In this document: in pieces, positions 44,049-61,788 of the stretch
Layout: each line of letters starts with the position of its first letter
Numbering within the stretch: the stretch's first letter is position 1
Source: Zea mays
Lineage: Eukaryota > Streptophyta > Magnoliopsida > Poales > Poaceae
DNA length: 64,000 nt
Assembly: GCF_902167145.1 (NCBI RefSeq)
Contig: NC_050098.1
Coordinates: 35,706,501 to 35,770,500, forward strand
Direction: 5' to 3'
Made by a program: the position numbers and the translations under genes
The notes under the pieces: generated by a model
The model's input: only the letters and a program-made list of their open reading frames with translations
What the model was told of the DNA's origin: nothing
The model's database searches: none

Positions 44049-45622
44049 CTAGGGATAAAACTTCCTGAGGTGTTCTATATTCCAGGAGTTCCCAATTTCT
44101 GTGCCGTCCATTTGAGTGAGACGATATGATCCCGGCCGAGTGACTTCTGCTACTATGAATGGTCCTTCCCATAGGGGTGACAACTTGTGCCGTCCCTCCC
44201 CCGCTAGAATTCGACGGAGGACAAGATCTCCCACTGCAAAGGATCGTCGTCGCACGGCCTTGTCGTGATAGCGTCTCAGAGTTTGCTGGTATCGCGCTGA
44301 TTGAATTACTGCGTTCAGCCGTTCTTCTTCGAGTACATCAATATCCTCCAGCCTAGTAGCTTCGGCTTCTGCTATGCTTTCAAAAACCAACCTTGGCGCC
44401 CCAAACTTGAGATCAGCGGGTAATACTGCCTCTGACCCATAGACCATGAAGAAAGGAGTGTTTCCGTGCAGAGCTCGACTAGGTTGAGTTCTTAGGCTCC
44501 AAACGACGTAGGGCAACTCCTTTATCCATTTTCCTGTGAACTTTTCATTTTTATCGAAGACCTTTTTCCTGAGTGCCTCTAATATCATCCCGTTAGCTCG
44601 TTCAACCTGCCCGTTGGCTCTTGGGTGTGCCACCGAAGCGTACTTGATCTGAATGTTCTTTTGCTCACAGAAATCGAAGAACTCTGAACTTGTGAAGTTG
44701 GATCCCAGGTCAGTTATGATACTGTTCGGTATTCCGAATCTGAATATTATGTCTTGTATGAATTCCACGGCCTTAGGTGAGGTTAAAGAAGCAATGGGTT
44801 TGAACTCTATCCATTTAGTGAATTTGTCGATTGCTACCAGTACATGAGTGTATCCTCCTTGAGCTTTCTTGAAAGGTCCAATCATATCCAGTCCCCAGCA
44901 TGCGAATGGCCAAGTCACTGGTATGGTCTGTAGTTGCTGTGCTGGTAGATGTTGTTGCTTTGACAAGTACTGGCAGGCTTCACACCTCTGAACTAACTCG
45001 GCCGCATCACTTTTCGCCGTCGGCCAATAGAATCCCGACCTGAAGACCTTCCCGACTAGTGTCTTGGATGCTGCGTGTATTCCACATTGCCCAGCATGGA
45101 CCTCATCTAGAAGTTGCTTCCCAGTAGATGAGAGAATGCATTTCATGAGGACGCCTTATGCACCCCTTCTGTATAGTGTCTCCCCAATGAGTGTGTAGTG
45201 AGTTGACTGTCTAGCGATGCGCTCGGCTGCATTTTTGTCATCTGGTTCCTCTTCATTCTTTATATATCTGATGATCGACCTTCTCCAGTCATCAGAATCT
45301 GACTCTGGTTGGTTCACGATATTACATTCTTTTGCCTGGTCTGTTGAGATGCTTGGATGCGGTATTTCCTGTACGAAGATTCCAGGTGGGACCTGAGTTC
45401 GACTGGATCCTAGCTTGGACAATACATCAGCTGCCGTGTTTCGATCTCTCTCTACATGGTGAAATTCCAGACCTTCAAATTTATCTTCTAGTTTCCGGAC
45501 GGCGGCGCAGTACTTTCCCATTGAATCGCTCGAACAGTCCCATTCTTTGTTTATCTGGCTTATGACTACCAAAGAATCTCTGTATACCATCAGTCTCTTG
45601 ATGCCTAGTGATATAGCGATGT
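44049..45622 (-). pseudogene. RNase H remnant and integrase, element B2
   Basis: Reads as in B from the RNase H segment ISLG-KRLMVYRDS to the integrase end (LSPLWEGPFIV...LRKFYP, stop at 44049). Integrase has all marks: C-E-A-C, GLDMIG Asp, ITDLG Asp, NGQVERANG Glu. A TAA at 45158-45156 replaces the Ser codon of YRRGASGVL in B, so the frame is cut between RNase H and integrase. Upstream, homology to B stops abruptly near 45622. Confidence 0.88.
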
Positions 45623-45825
45623 TCCTCCAACAAACTCCGAGAATATCTACCGAACCATTGAGCTACGGATCTGCGATGTGATGTAGAGTTCCTTCTTCAT
45701 CTGCTACGGATGAGATAGTTCCAAAGCAGAACACAGATCTGGGACGGGGGGTGATCTTGCGGTGGAAGGTGACGGTCATTGAGCTAGCTTAGATCGGCGA
45801 CACACCCCCTACCTGGCGCGCCAGC
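45623..45825 (-). other. Deletion junction, 5' leader remnant and primer site of element B2
   Basis: 45623-45640 is the reverse complement of 26840-26857 in the leader of B (tcctccaacaaactccga). From about 45662 the leader is colinear with B again, and 45805-45825 is the primer-binding site. So gag, protease, RT and part of RNase H were lost with a small inverted filler at the join. Confidence 0.8.
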
Positions 45826-46453
45826 TGTCGGTGTTTTGGGTCCGACGCACACCCGGGGTTGCCCCGCAAGGTGTTTTTAGGAGTAGGACGGTGTCGCCGA
45901 CTGTAGCTAAATGGTTCGTGCCGGATGCACGAGGAACAATGGACAGTGTTTACAGGTTCGGGTCGCTTGGAGATGCGTAACACCCTACGTCCTAGTGAGA
46001 GTGCTTTACGTGGTAGATTACAAGAGAGCTTTCTAACACTAGAGGGTAGAGAATTGGGATGCATGGCTGAGTAGTGAGATCGATCGATCTGAAGGGGTGC
46101 CCCCTAGGCCTTATATATTCGACCGTGGGACAATACATGCGGATATGATAACAATGCGCACCTAAGAGATAGTGAACTGATTGAGTCTATCTTCCTATAG
46201 TTCTGCCGACTTATCCTCGCCTGGTTCCGTTGTACGGGGCTCCAGCACGGGAAAGTCGGGTCTCTGTTGTGGTTGCTTGCCCAACGTTGTTGGGCCATCC
46301 GGGCTCGCACCGATCCGGCCTTATGTCGATCTGCTTCGCTGGTCGTTCTTCCCTAGGCCCATGAAGGAATGACCTTACGATTTATTGGGCCCTTGGGCCT
46401 TTCGTGAGGTCTTTTATCCTTCCAGTGGACCCGGGGGATATCTGTCCCCCACA
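45826..46453 (-). repeat. 5' LTR of element B2 (628 bp)
   Basis: Promoter-side copy, with TATATAAGG on - near 46110. Flanked on the right by gttag. Confidence 0.93.
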
Positions 46454-46458
46454 GTTAG

Positions 46459-48756
46459 TCACAATAGTTTTTGGAACCCATATGCAGGTTTTATCTCCCT
46501 TGCATTTGGATCCCAATTTTCTAGCCACTACTTTTGCATTCTTACATGAAAGAACAAAAGAAGTGTTGCAAGCATGGAAAACAGTAGTAGATTCATTGCA
46601 CATTTTCCTAGGCACATGATGCACAACATGATTTCTCCTAGGCCTACCTCTACTATGAACAAAAGTAGAACTAGAGGCAAACATAGCATGTGAATTAAAA
46701 GCATCATGATCATAACTCCTATTATAATGAGCACGATTAGCAATTTTCCTATCATAAATAAAAGCATGGTTCCTTTGAGGATTACTAACCATAGGAGCCT
46801 TCCCTTTCTCCTTGTTGGGAATGGGAGCCCTTTTGCTTGTTAAGTTCTTGGCTTCCTTTCGAAAACCAAGCCCATCCTTAATTGAGAGGAGTCTACCAAC
46901 GGTGTAGGTATCCCTAGCAAATTTTAATTTATCAAAATTAATTTTGCAAGTCTTAAGTTGAGCATTGAGACTTGCCACCTCATCATTTAATTTGGTAATA
47001 GAAATAAGGTGATCATCACAAGCATCAAAATCAAAATCCTTACATCTATTACAAATAACAACATGCTCTACACACGAACTAGTTTTGTTGACTTCCTCTA
47101 GCTTAGCATTTAGTTCATCATTTAAACTCTTTAAACTAGAGACCGATTCATGACAAACAGACAATTCAGAGGATAACATTTCATTTCTGTTAATTTCTAA
47201 GGCAAGGGCAAATTTGTCATGTTCCTCATATAAAATATCCTCTTGTTTTTCTAACAATCTATCTTTTTCATTTAGAGCATCAATTATATCATTAATTTTT
47301 TCTACTTTAGCTCTATCTAAACCTTTAAATAAACTAGAGTAATCTACTTCATCATCGGAGGATTCTTCGTCACTAGATGAAGTGTACTTGGGTGTGTCCC
47401 GAACACATACCTTTTTCTCCTTGTCCATAAGACATGTATGGTGTTCGTTGGGGAAGAGTGAGGATTTGTTGAAGGCCGAAGCAGCGAGTCCTTCATCATC
47501 GGAGTCGGAAGAGGAGCAGTCCGAGTCCCATTCCTTTCCAAGGTGCGCCTCGCCCTTTGCCTTCCTGTAGTTCTTCTTTTTCTCCTTCTTCCCGCTCTTT
47601 TCTTGTCCCTGGTCACTATCATTATCGGGACAGTTTGCAATAAAGTGACCAGTCTTACCGCATTTGAAGCAGGAGCGTTTTCCCCTTGTTTTATTCTTGT
47701 TGGGGGTACTCCTTGCGTCCTTTGAGTGCGGTCTTGAAGCGCTTGATGATAAGCGCCATCTCATCTTCATTAAGTCCGGCAACCTCCACTTGAGCTACCC
47801 TGCTTGGTAGTGCCTCCTTGCTGCTCGTTGCTTTGAGAGCAACGGGTTGCGGCTCGTAGATAGGTAGTGGACCGTTCAAGGCGTCATCCACATATCGTGC
47901 CTCCTTTACCATCATGCGCCCGCTCACGAATTTTCCGAGTATCTCCTCGGGTGTCATCTTTGTGTACCTAGGGTTTTCACGAATAAGATTCACAAGATGG
48001 GGGTCAATAACTGTAAATGACCTGAGCATGAGTCGGACAACGTCATGATCCGTCCATCTTGTGCTTCCATAGCTTCTAATCTTGTTGACCAGGGTCTTGA
48101 GCCTATTGTAGGTTTGTGTTGGCTCTTCTCCCCTGATCATGGTGAATCTCCCTAGCTCGCCTTGCACCAGTTCCATTTTGGTGATCATTGTAGCATCATT
48201 TCCCTCATGTGAGATCTTGAGGGTGTCCCAGATTTGCTTGGCGTTGTCCAAGCCACTTACTTTATTATACTCATTCCTGCAAAGAGATGCTAACAACACA
48301 GTAGTAGCTTGGGCATTCTTATGGATTTTCTCATTAATAATCATAGGGTTATCCGTACTATCGAAATGCATTTCATTTTCCACTATTTCCCAAATGCTAG
48401 GATGGACTACGCAATTTATGACTCCAAAATGAGTAGTCCTCTCCATCAAAGTGTGGCGGTTTTCCTAGAGGAATAGAAAGTAAATGCGCATTCGAATTGT
48501 ATGGCATGCGAGAATAGTCAAAAGAGTAGTTTTGATTAATCGTTCTCTTTTTCGACGAAGAGTCGTCGTCGTCTCTTGGTGAAGAAGAAGATGCATCACT
48601 ATCATAGTAGATGATCTTCTTGATGCGCCTCTTATTCTTCCCGTTCTTCTTCTTGTGACTCGAGCCTGAGTTAGTGGGCTTGTCATTTCTTGGCTCATTG
48701 AAGATGGACTCCTTCTCCTTGTCGTTGACCACCATCCCCTTTCCCTTAGGATTCAT
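46459..48756 (-). pseudogene. Gag of Sirevirus C
   Basis: Starts at ATG 48756 (MNPKGKGMVV, Lys/Ser-rich), then LLSIPLGKPPHFDGEDYSFW. A short deletion near 48440 shifts the frame. The Gag core follows (NAKQIWDTLKISHEG, VQGELGRFTM, TYNRLKTLVNKI) to about 47700, where it slips again. The CCHC knuckle CFKCGKTGHFIANCP lies at about 47670-47625, followed by the long acidic and coiled region typical of Sirevirus Gag (EEHDKFALALEINRNE). It reads CIWVPKTIVTN up to 46459 and continues across B2 at 34670 with LVGPNKSWVPK. Two frame slips make it nonfunctional. Confidence 0.88.
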
Positions 48757-48794
48757 CTCTTCAGGCGGTTAATCCCTTAGATGAAGAGTACGGC

Positions 48795-48806
48795 TCTGAT
48801 ACCAAT
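48795..48806 (-). other. Primer-binding site of Sirevirus C
   Basis: On - the sequence after the LTR is ATTGGTATCAGAGCC (48806 downwards), complementary to the 3' end of initiator methionine tRNA as usual in copia elements. Confidence 0.88.
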
Positions 48807-50021
48807 TGAGAGCACCTAGAGGGGGGTGAATAGGTGATCCTGTAAAATTCAACACTAAATAGCCACAAAACTTAGTTATAGAAGTGTTAGTGCGACTAAG
48901 TAGTTGAGAAGCGAGTTCTTGTGGACAAAACAATCACAGAGAAAGCAATCACAAGAGACACGTGATTTTATCCCGTGGTTCAGCCAAGTAACACTTGCCT
49001 ACTTCCACATTGTGGCGTCCCAATGGATGAGGGTTGCACTCAACCCCTTTTAAGTGATCCAATGATCACTTGAATACCACGGCTTTCTTCCTTATAGTTT
49101 TCTTCCCGTATGCGAGGAATCTCCACAAGTTGGAGCCTCTCGCCCTTACAATATTGATCACAAAGAATGCACAAGAGTAAGGTTGGAGAGCAACACACAC
49201 AAATCCGCAGCACACACACGCACACAAGCCAAGACTTGAGCTCGAAACGAAGCACAAAGAGTTCACAACTAGAACGGAGCTCGAATCACAAACACAATCG
49301 ATCAAATGTGCGGAGATGGAGTGTGGGAGTCTTAGAATGCTTAGTGAATGCTTGGATGACTCCTCCATGCGCCTAGGGGTCCCTTTTATAGCCCCAAGGC
49401 AGCTAGGAGCCGTTGGAGGCCAACTTGGAAGGCCAAACTTGCCTTCTGTCGGGTGGTGCACCGGACAGTCACTATAGCTGTCCGGTGCGTGATTGCCTTC
49501 CAAATCAGGCGCATCCGACCGTTGGTCCTCGGGGTCGATTGGCACATCGGACACTGTTTGGTGCACACTGGACAGTCCAGTGTGCCCAACCGACCGTTGT
49601 TGCGGGCCACGCATCGCCCGCGGATTGCGCGGTCGACCATTGCGCTGGCGACCGTTGGCTCACCGGACAGTCCGGTGAATTATAGCCGTACGCCGCCGTC
49701 GAATCCCGAGAGCGGCGAATTCACCACGGACCAGCTTGGCACACTAGACACTGTCTGGTGCACCACCGGACAGTCCGGTGTGCCAAGCCGAGCTGGAGTT
49801 TGCTGCACATAGCCAACTCTTTTTCCCATTCTTTTCTCACTGTTTCTAGCACTTAGACGAAACACATTAGTACTCAAAACAATGTACTAAGTCTAGAAAC
49901 GTACCTTTTTCTTTGATTTGCACTTCTCACTTTACTTGGCACATAAGAACTTAATTAACTGTGTTGGGCACTTAATCACCAAAACATTATTGAAATTGCC
50001 CAAGGGCACATTTCCCTTTCA
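48807..50021 (-). repeat. 5' LTR of Sirevirus C (1215 bp)
   Basis: Begins (on -) TGAAAGGGAAATGTGCCC and ends GGTGCTCTCA. A TATAAAAGG box lies at 49390-49382. It carries the accggacagtccggt palindromes near 49455-49790, fewer than in the other copy. Confidence 0.92.
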
Positions 50022-50858
50022 GTAAGGTGAAGGCATTTTGATCTTTTAGTGCGGGTATTTTTTGTTTTCATTTTCCTTTCAACTATTTACTTAGTGTCGG
50101 GGGGAAAGATCCCCAGGCCCCTAGGTCCTACGAATTAGCAGGAGAACGAGAGAAAGGTCCGCTCCGGAAGGGCCCGCCCTTGGATAGTCTCGAGCTACCG
50201 AGCCTAGATAGGGCAAGCTAGAGCCAGAGGGGGTCGGGTGAATCGAGAGGAAGCCACTCGATTATGTTCCTGACCTAAGACTGACCCACCATAAGAGACC
50301 AACTGCATTAGTTGCTCCTGGCATAGAGCCACATCAGGAGAGTCGGTCCTCCTTCCACTCATGACCTAGCAGCCCCTAGGCCCACGGGCGGAGCTAGGTG
50401 TAGACCAACCTGGGCTCTGGCCCCCTCGCCGCATAAAAAACTTAGGTACGTATTAAAAATCAAAATATACACTACATGGCTCACAATACCAATATTTCCA
50501 ATGCCAAGCCGCTAGCCTTTGCGTTTACAGGCCTTATGACCAAGCCGCTGGCGGCTATCACTTAGTTCCATGCAACAGTGTCGCACACTCTCTCTTCTCT
50601 GCCAAACTCCAAGGCTCCAAGACATTTTTCTTCTGTGCGAGTGTGTGACCGTGCCGCTGTCGAATCGCCTCTCTGAGACTCAATCTCATCAGTCACCTCC
50701 TCGTGCATGCTATCAAACACCCTAGAGCTATTTAGGTTAGGCATGCTCTAATTTCTCTTCTCCTTATTTTGATTCGATTTTTCTCAGTACATAGTCTCTA
50801 TCCTTAACCTAAACCCTAGTTACCAGTTTAGAAGTCGATTAATTTTTTACTTATACCA

Positions 50859-57399
<6,541 letters not shown>

Positions 57400-57408
57400 T
57401 ATATATAT

Positions 57409-58014
57409 TACGTGGTGGTTGTGCTCATCGTCAGCTTGATCATTTTCCAATGATCATTATTTCATAGTTGAAGTTTTTCGGGCAATAATTGATATTCAAC
57501 CGACTGAACTGAATCTAAAATTTAATGAGAAGGTGATGGATCTTTTATCTGTTAGTGTAAAATTGGTACCAAAAATGGATTTACCTCTTTTCAGGCAAGT
57601 GATGTGTGCAACATGGTGAAGTACTGCCCAAATGGTTTCACCCAACTAGAGAGGATTGGACTAGAGTGTCAATTGAATCATTTTGTTGTTGAAGCTTCTA
57701 ACAGCGAAGGTATGGAAAATATTGCAACCTTAGTTGACCTTTGTCGATGCCTTATTTCCTTAGGACGTCATAGGGTTTTCAACTTGATTGATAGATTGGT
57801 TCGCTTACTTGTTACTCTTCTTGTTTCAACTGCTAGTGTTGAGCATGCTTTTTCTAGCTTGAAGATAATCAAGACAAGGTTGCAGAATGAGATGGAAGAT
57901 GAGTATCTTGCTAATAGTTTACTAATACATATAGGAGGAATCTTGGGAAACTACATCTATGATGGTATAATTAATGATTTTAAGGGTCTTAAGGAGATAA
58001 AACGGTTGTTCTAG
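57409..58014 (+). pseudogene. hAT transposase C-terminal dimerisation part
   Basis: 57409-57603 reads in pieces RGGCAHRQLDHF and FRAIIDIQPTELNLKFNEKVMDLLS. 57604-58014 is open and ends LVTLLVSTASVEHAFSSLKIIKTRLQNEMEDEYLANSLLIHI, the hAT C-terminal dimerisation region (Dimer_Tnp_hAT type, with the usual S-T-A-S-V-E-x-A-F-S core). Stop at 58012-58014, about 200 nt before the right transposon end. Position and orientation match the N-terminal part. Confidence 0.87.
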
Positions 58015-58899
58015 CATGTGTTTAAGCTACTATAATGACATGCTTGTATTTTAGTATATTCTAGTAAGATGCTTCACTATGTACTGATACACTCATTATC
58101 AATATTATATTATTACAACAGAATTTGTGTCTTTCCTTCCACTGTAATTAGCTTTGTTTTGTGTTCAAAAGCTTTTATTGGCCCCCTTCATTCAGTTGCT
58201 AGCTCCACCACTGCTTAGGCCTGTGGCCTACTCATGGCCTATCAAGCCTAGGATTGAGTGTGTTGGACGTCTACAGGACTCGCAACACGACGAGCCACAC
58301 CGAGACCCTAGCTAAGGAAGATAGGGGTCGACATGGCGCAAAGACAGAAATGATGGCACCTAAGCTCTTCGCCGCCCACACAACCAATCTTAAAGACCAT
58401 GGCCAGAGAAGCTCAGACGATTGAGGCACATGCCGACAAGAACGACTTTACCTAGGTAGAACACCCTGTTTTACCACAATGCAGTAGCTCTTTCCTTGAG
58501 AAGCTACCGGTAACCGACCCCCACCTCGACCTACAAAAGGAGGAGGTCAGCGGAGACACACGCACATATAGATAGATAGAGAGGGAGAGACCATAGAGGA
58601 CTATGGAGACCGAACCCAAGGAGCACACTGCCATGATGCCCAAGGTTTAGCTAGGTAGAGAACACTAGATTCATAGTCCCTAGGCCTCATCACGCATAAG
58701 AGACTTGGGAGTCTCCTCCCTCTCTTGCCTGCTTGTAACCCCTACTACGAGCATTGAGCACAGCGCGAGCCGCCGAAGACTAGATGTAGGGACGTTCTGC
58801 TCGAACCAGTATAAACCTTGCGCTCACTGAGCACACCATCCGAACCCCAGAACACGTACAAACAAATTTACTTGTTGAAGATGGTTCAAAACACCGATA

Positions 58900-60198
58900 G
58901 ATGATGCGCCAGGTAGGGGCCTTGCACGTTCTCGGCGCCTTCTTCCTAGGATCCGGATGGAAATCGACAACAACCTCCCAGAAGGCATTGGAGCTTCCTA
59001 GAACAGAACAATGACAAGCAGATATGTATTCCACGAACCCAACACTCATTATTTGTGGATTCCTTTATAGCAACCACGTTCCATGCTTGCTTAAGAGAAG
59101 GGGTGTCTTGAAGAAGCGAATGACATAGACATTCATAGTGTTGAAAGAGTTCTAGAAGGTTCCACCCCTTGACCTTACAAAGATGCAGGTTTCCCCTAAC
59201 CCCTCCCGGGGAGGGCGCTATTGAGTAGGGCATCTACCAATTTTCGAGCGAGGCGTTTCAAGGCTTTGACCATCTTAGCGAGCTCCACGTCACTCAAGGC
59301 GTCGCAGTAACCTTCAATCAAGGCCTCTAGGTTGATCCCCCTTATAGTGGGACATGGAGACGATGAATGTTTGGCTGACCCCTTAGTGGGAGAGTTCCTT
59401 TTTGACCTCTCAAACTCGGTCTGTGAAATGCTCGAAGCTGGAGATCATGGGCTCAGGGCCGGATGAAGAAAGCACCCCAGATCGTGTGTGTGATGTCCAT
59501 CGCCTCCGACAGAGTTCTCCTTGGCATCTTCAAACTTCCTGTGCAAAGTTGGCCAAAGAAAATAGGAGCAATGGAAAGGGCAATAGAGGGTGAGGATGGG
59601 TGCAGGACCATGGAGTAAGGGCGCAAAGGTCCTAACTCTTAAAGAGGCACGAAGTCTCTCTTCCTCCTTCACTCGGCCACCCACTTCCTCCTCCAAGGCC
59701 ACGATCTAAGCTTTGGCGGCCTCCTTCTCTCGCTCTAGGATGCAAAGGCAGGAGTTTACCTTCACACACTCGAGGTGGGCGAGGGCAACTGTATCCTTAT
59801 CTCTTTTTGTCGCTTCTGCTAGGCCGTCGTAAGCGTTCTAGATTGATTTGGCATGGGCACGAGCTTCGGCGACCTCGTTCTTCGCCGCCTGGAGATCACC
59901 GGCGAGGCGCTCCCACACTCTCCTTTGCCTGTGGAGGAAGTGGGACTTACCTGCCAGCCCCAACGCCCATGTAAGCGACTAAGGAGCGAAAAGGATGCTC
60001 ATGCACAAACTATTTGAACCCAAAACTCAGGCACAAACTACCGATTAAAAGGATGCTCAACTGAATCACTTATTAAACAAAATATACACATGTGCCTCAC
60101 ATGATGCATCAACCATGTTCACTTATTAACACTTGAATGTGAAACGAAAACTCCCTACTACTTGGAAGTAAATGAATAAAGGAGCTAAACGGAAGAGG
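58900..60198 (-). pseudogene. Interior of element D with a decayed antisense coiled-coil exon
   Basis: After the primer-like site (58900-58925) no gag-pol is seen. On -, 59945 to about 59630 reads ERLAGDLQAAKNEVAEARAHAKSI, TKRDKDTVALAHLE, EREKEAAKA and IVALEEEVGGRVKEEERL, a coiled coil like exons 2-3 of the antisense gene of A. Two stops at Gln positions (CAG to TAG) interrupt it. Just upstream on - there are GTAAGT and CTCCACAG splice-like signals. The strand is opposite to the D LTR, as expected for the Tat layout. 58930-59630 and 59970-60198 show nothing else certain. Confidence 0.5.
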
Positions 60199-60569
60199 GG
60201 GAGAAGGTAACACCCGAATTTGGTGAATATTAAAAAAGAAATTTTATACCCCCAAATTCAGGGTGTTACACCCTACCTAGCGCGCCAACTGTCATTGTTT
60301 CAAACCTTTCTCTAGCAAGTAAATTTTTGCGTGTGCATTCTAGGTCATGAGTGCGCTGCAACATGAGTGGGAGGCAGATCGACGCCTCTGTCGTGGCTCC
60401 ATGCCAGGCATAGTTAATGTGACTGGTCACTTATGGTGGGTCGATCTCGAGCTAGGCGAGGGATCCACTCGAGTGGTTTCCCTTCGGTTCGCCCAGCCCC
60501 CCTGTCTAGTTCTGCCATGCCCAACCCAGGGCTCGGTGCCACGGGTTTTGTCCAGGGGCGGGTGCTTCC
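60199..60569 (-). repeat. LTR fragments: TGTAACACCC-type end and a second gypsy LTR start
   Basis: On -, TGTAACACCCTGAATTTGG starts at 60270. With gtaacacccgaatttgg (60198-60214) it forms an imperfect inverted repeat around a 40-nt loop, a form seen at starts of some grass gypsy LTRs. To its right ccctacctagcgcgccaac (60271-60289) is a primer-site complement, so 60290-60569 (TGTCATTG...) is probably part of another minus-strand gypsy LTR cut by element E. Confidence 0.45.
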
Positions 60570-61752
60570 TAAAGGGGAAATTAGGTTAATCATTTCCTAT
60601 AACTAATTTTGGTGGTTGATAATCAACACAAACACATGGACTAACTAGTTTGTTCTAGAAATCATCTATTATAGGTGCATAACGTTCAACAAAAACCAAG
60701 AAAGAAATCAAGTTAGGGACTCAATTTGAAATGGAGCAAAGAACTTGTGTGTGCTGAAAAAGGTGCACCGGACTGTCCGGTGTGCCACCGGACAGTGTCC
60801 GGTGCACCAGGGCCGTACACTCCAAGCTAACCACTCTCGGGAATTCCAGGGCGCGCTCCGCTATAATTCACAGGACTGTCCGGTGTGCCACCGGAGCAAC
60901 GACTATCTACGCCAACGGTCGACTCTGACACCAGGAACGGTGCAGCACAGTACCACGCAGAAGTCAAAGCAGCGAAGTTAGAGGGGCACAGGACTGTCTG
61001 GTGCCACAAGAGGACAAAGCCTCCAACGGTCGACTAGCTCCGAACCCTAACGGTTGGGTGACGTGGCAGCGCACCGGACAAGGAACAGTGCTTGTCCGAT
61101 GGCACACCGGACTGTTCGGTGCGTCCATCGCCAGCAGCCTCCCCAACGGCTACCAAAGTGGTTGGGGGCTATAAATACCCCCCCAACCACCACAACCATT
61201 GGCATCCAAGTTTTTCAGAGATCACATTCAATACAAGAGTTAGTGCATTCACTCCAAGACACATTTCCAAAGATCAACTCCTATCCAAGTCTAGAATTCA
61301 TCTCAACCAATTAGTGACTTGAGAGAGTGTGTGTTCGTGTTCTTTTGCACTCTTGTTTCTTGGATTGCCTTTCTTCCATTCTCATTCTTATTCCCAAGTG
61401 ACTTGTAATCAAAGCAAGAGACACCTAAGTGTTTGGTGGTCCTTGCGGGGTCTTAGTGACCCGATTGATTAAGGAGAAGGCTCACTCGGTCTAAGTGACC
61501 GTTTGAGAGAGGGAAAGGGTTGAAATAGACCCGGTCTTTGTGACCTCCTCAACGGGGACTAGGTTCTTTGGAACAAAGAACCGAACCTCGGTAAAACAAA
61601 TCACCGTGTTCACTCGCCATGATTCTTGTTTGATTTGTTTTCCTCTCTCTTTGGACTTTAATTTAATTCTAACGCTAACCCTAGCTTGTAGTGTGTGTTT
61701 AAAGTTACAAATTTTAGGTTTCGCCTATTCACCCCCCTCTAGGCGACTTTCA
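60570..61752 (+). repeat. 5' LTR of Sirevirus E
   Basis: Starts about taaaggggaaattagg (the first bases decayed from TGAAAGGGG) and ends ctctaggcgactttCA. It has accggactgtccggt palindromes near 60767-60900 and a TATAAATA box at 61170-61177. Confidence 0.85.
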
Positions 61753-61767
61753 ATTGGTATCGGAGCC
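61753..61767 (+). other. Primer-binding site of Sirevirus E
   Basis: ATTGGTATCGGAGCC directly after the LTR. It matches the initiator methionine tRNA end with one change from the usual ATTGGTATCAGAGCC. Confidence 0.85.
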
Positions 61768-61788
61768 AGTGCTTCATTAAGAGTCTAA

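Larger units (their letters stand above)
34671..46453 (-). mobile_element. Ty3/gypsy element B2 (Tat-like, relative of B), internally deleted
   Basis: LTRs at 34671-35300 and 45826-46453 are related to those of B and differ from each other at a dozen or so visible sites, so B2 is older than B. gttag flanks both ends (34666-34670, 46454-46458). Gag, protease, RT and the first part of RNase H are missing; RNase H resumes near 45622. The antisense genes are kept but broken, and a Helitron lies at 36407-38535. It could only move with proteins from a relative such as B. Confidence 0.93.
29354..50021 (-). mobile_element. Ty1/copia Sirevirus-type element C, split by element B2
   Basis: LTRs at 29354-30606 and 48807-50021 share TGAGAGCACCTAGAGGGGGG at the left edge and gggcacatttccctttca at the right. 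The element lies on -: 5' LTR (50021-48807), a tRNA-iMet-type primer site, gag, pol in copia order (integrase before RT), polypurine tract, 3' LTR. It is split at 34670/46454, where B2 sits with gttag on both sides; the Gag-Pol protein reads across that junction if B2 is ignored. Flanks are ggtag and gtaag, so the 5-bp duplication is imperfect. LTR motifs resemble maize Ji/Opie-type Sireviruses. Confidence 0.92.
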
